Below, piece by piece: positions 22,647 to 23,576 of a DNA stretch of 23,576 bases. The notes under the pieces were generated by a model, which was given only the letters and a program-made list of their open reading frames with translations, had not been told where the DNA came from and made no database searches. Source of the stretch: CAYVZU01 sp964455935 (GTDB taxonomy: Bacteria > Fibrobacterota > CAYVZU01). The DNA is taken from assembly GCA_964455935.1 (NCBI GenBank), contig CAYVZU010000057.1, positions 1 through 23,576 of the forward strand. The letters are read 5' to 3'. Position numbers and translations under genes: made by a program. How positions within the stretch are numbered: the stretch's first letter is position 1; every line of letters starts with the position of its first letter.

Positions 22647-23576
22647 TGTCCGCGGGTACGCTTCCCGCATATTGTATGGGGGCCGCACCGCTCAATTGGG
22701 CCAACCGCTGATTACGCATGGATTCAAATTGCGCTCGGCAGATTGCCGGGATGCTTTGGTTGCGGGGTGATTCCAGCCGCAGGGGATTTACAAATACGCC
22801 CGATCTCTCCACGCGGTAATCAAGATGCGGTCCGGAGGAAAGCCCGGTCGATCCTACATAGCCAATGCATTCCTTCTGCTTTACCCACTTTCCGGATCGC
22901 ACCGTGCCCGCAAACCCCGAAAGGTGCCCGTAGTAGGTCCGGTACCCGTTTCCGTGGCGGATGCAAACGCATTTTCCATAGCCGCCTTTTCGTTGCGCAT
23001 ATTCGATCCGGCCGTCGGCCGCGGCAAAGACGGGTGTTCCGGTGGGCGCCGCATAATCAACGGCGCGATGCGAACGATAGGTGTGCAGAACCGGATGATA
23101 TCGTTTAAGCGAAAATCCCGAGCTGATCCGCGAGTAGTTAAGCGGGGCTTTTAGAAACATTTTCTGAACACACCGGCCTTCCTGGTCATAATAGGCTTCA
23201 TGCCCCTGATCGTCCTTAAACAGAAATGCGGTGAAGGTCTGGTTGCCGTTTTGGTAGCGCGCAGCCTGAATTCGGCCGTAACGAACGAATTCGTCACGCT
23301 CATAAACCTTTTCGGCCACAAGTTCGAACCGGTCCCCTTTGCGCGGATCCGTGAAAAAATTGATGTCCCAACCCAGAATATCCACGAGTCCGGCAACCAA
23401 CTCGGGTCCTTCTCCCGTAGCCAGGACGGATTCGTAGAGGCTATTATCCAGAGTTCCCGAGACTTGGATTTCTTCGGACCGGAACTGCGGGTCGCGCCGA
23501 AGCCCCTTCACGCCGGCCGAATCGCGTTCGAGATGAAACCAGGTCCGGTCGGTTGCGCGCAATGAGAAAGTCCGCA
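22636..23576 (-). CDS. M23 family metallopeptidase, MepM/Csd3-like, 5' end cut by window edge
   Basis: At least 312 codons; the frame stays open to the window edge, so the N-terminus (signal peptide or anchor) is missing. The first visible 130 residues resemble the OapA/Csd3-type domain found before M23 domains in MepM-like endopeptidases (SGTLDNSLYESVLATG, GDRFELVAEKVY, YYDQEGR). The catalytic domain shows SSGFSLKRYHPVLHTYRSH, HRAVDYAAPTGTPVFA with the H-x3-D zinc ligands, YYGHLSGF, and GLSSGPHLDYRV, where the usual final H-x-H is H-x-D. It should cleave peptidoglycan cross-links in the periplasm. Its stop codon lies inside the Minf_1886 gene. An in-frame TTG at 23562 should not be taken as the start, because homology-like sequence continues upstream of it. 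Confidence 0.9.
   Translation of the reverse strand, partial: RTFSLRATDRTWFHLERDSAGVKGLRRDPQFRSEEIQVSGTLDNSLYESVLATGEGPELVAGLVDILGWDINFFTDPRKGDRFELVAEKVYERDEFVRYGRIQAARYQNGNQTFTAFLFKDDQGHEAYYDQEGRCVQKMFLKAPLNYSRISSGFSLKRYHPVLHTYRSHRAVDYAAPTGTPVFAAADGRIEYAQRKGGYGKCVCIRHGNGYRTYYGHLSGFAGTVRSGKWVKQKECIGYVGSTGLSSGPHLDYRVERSGVFVNPLRLESPRNQSIPAICRAQFESMRNQRLAQLSGAAPIQYAGSVPADNGL

Overview
The window looks like part of a metagenome-derived bacterial scaffold: it contains one run of ten Ns (5141-5150). The organism is most likely an uncultured Gram-negative bacterium. Diderm cell structure is implied by an outer-membrane polysaccharide export (OPX/Wza-type) protein and a Wzz-type co-polymerase. A FlgD/T9SS-like C-terminal domain on a secreted beta-helix protein and a Minf_1886 (TIGR04138) family gene point loosely to the FCB/PVC side of the tree. 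The phylum cannot be fixed from sequence reading alone. The AspRS carries residues typical of non-discriminating enzymes, so Asn-tRNA is probably made by the amidotransferase route.

Layout. (1) 1-10545, minus strand: a nine-gene surface-polysaccharide operon read from right to left. It runs OPX protein, Wzz, GT2 glycosyltransferase, polytopic membrane protein (possible polymerase or GT-C), PglK/MsbA-like ABC flippase, methyltransferase, GT-A glycosyltransferase, GT-D glycosyltransferase, and a second methyltransferase cut by the window edge. The OPX gene is GC-rich like the rest of the window; everything downstream of it (1 to about 8100) is visibly AT-rich, which fits an exchangeable cassette. 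(2) 10780-15676, plus strand: a divergent trio consisting of a GH123/DUF4091-type protein, a class C beta-lactamase-fold serine hydrolase, and a secreted parallel beta-helix protein with a C-terminal sorting-type domain. These could process a polysaccharide, but that is inference. (3) 16028-17839, plus strand: aspS, followed by a 42-codon small ORF with a strong ribosome binding site. (4) 18067-23576, minus strand: housekeeping genes in the order M23 peptidase (partial), Minf_1886 protein, leuS, HEAT-repeat protein and rdgB, with overlapping ends.

The most unusual layer is between the genes. At least four degenerate short-repeat families occupy the intergenic spaces of the GC-rich part: a 7-bp GGCTNNA periodic repeat, a CACAGAG-containing large inverted repeat, a TTTGACGTTGGAC word, and a TTTGACAGGAT word. 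They are not seen in the AT-rich cassette. In three places they run into the ends of genes: the OPX N-terminus, the GH123-like stop codon and the RdgB C-terminus. I see no tRNA, rRNA, insertion sequence or CRISPR array.
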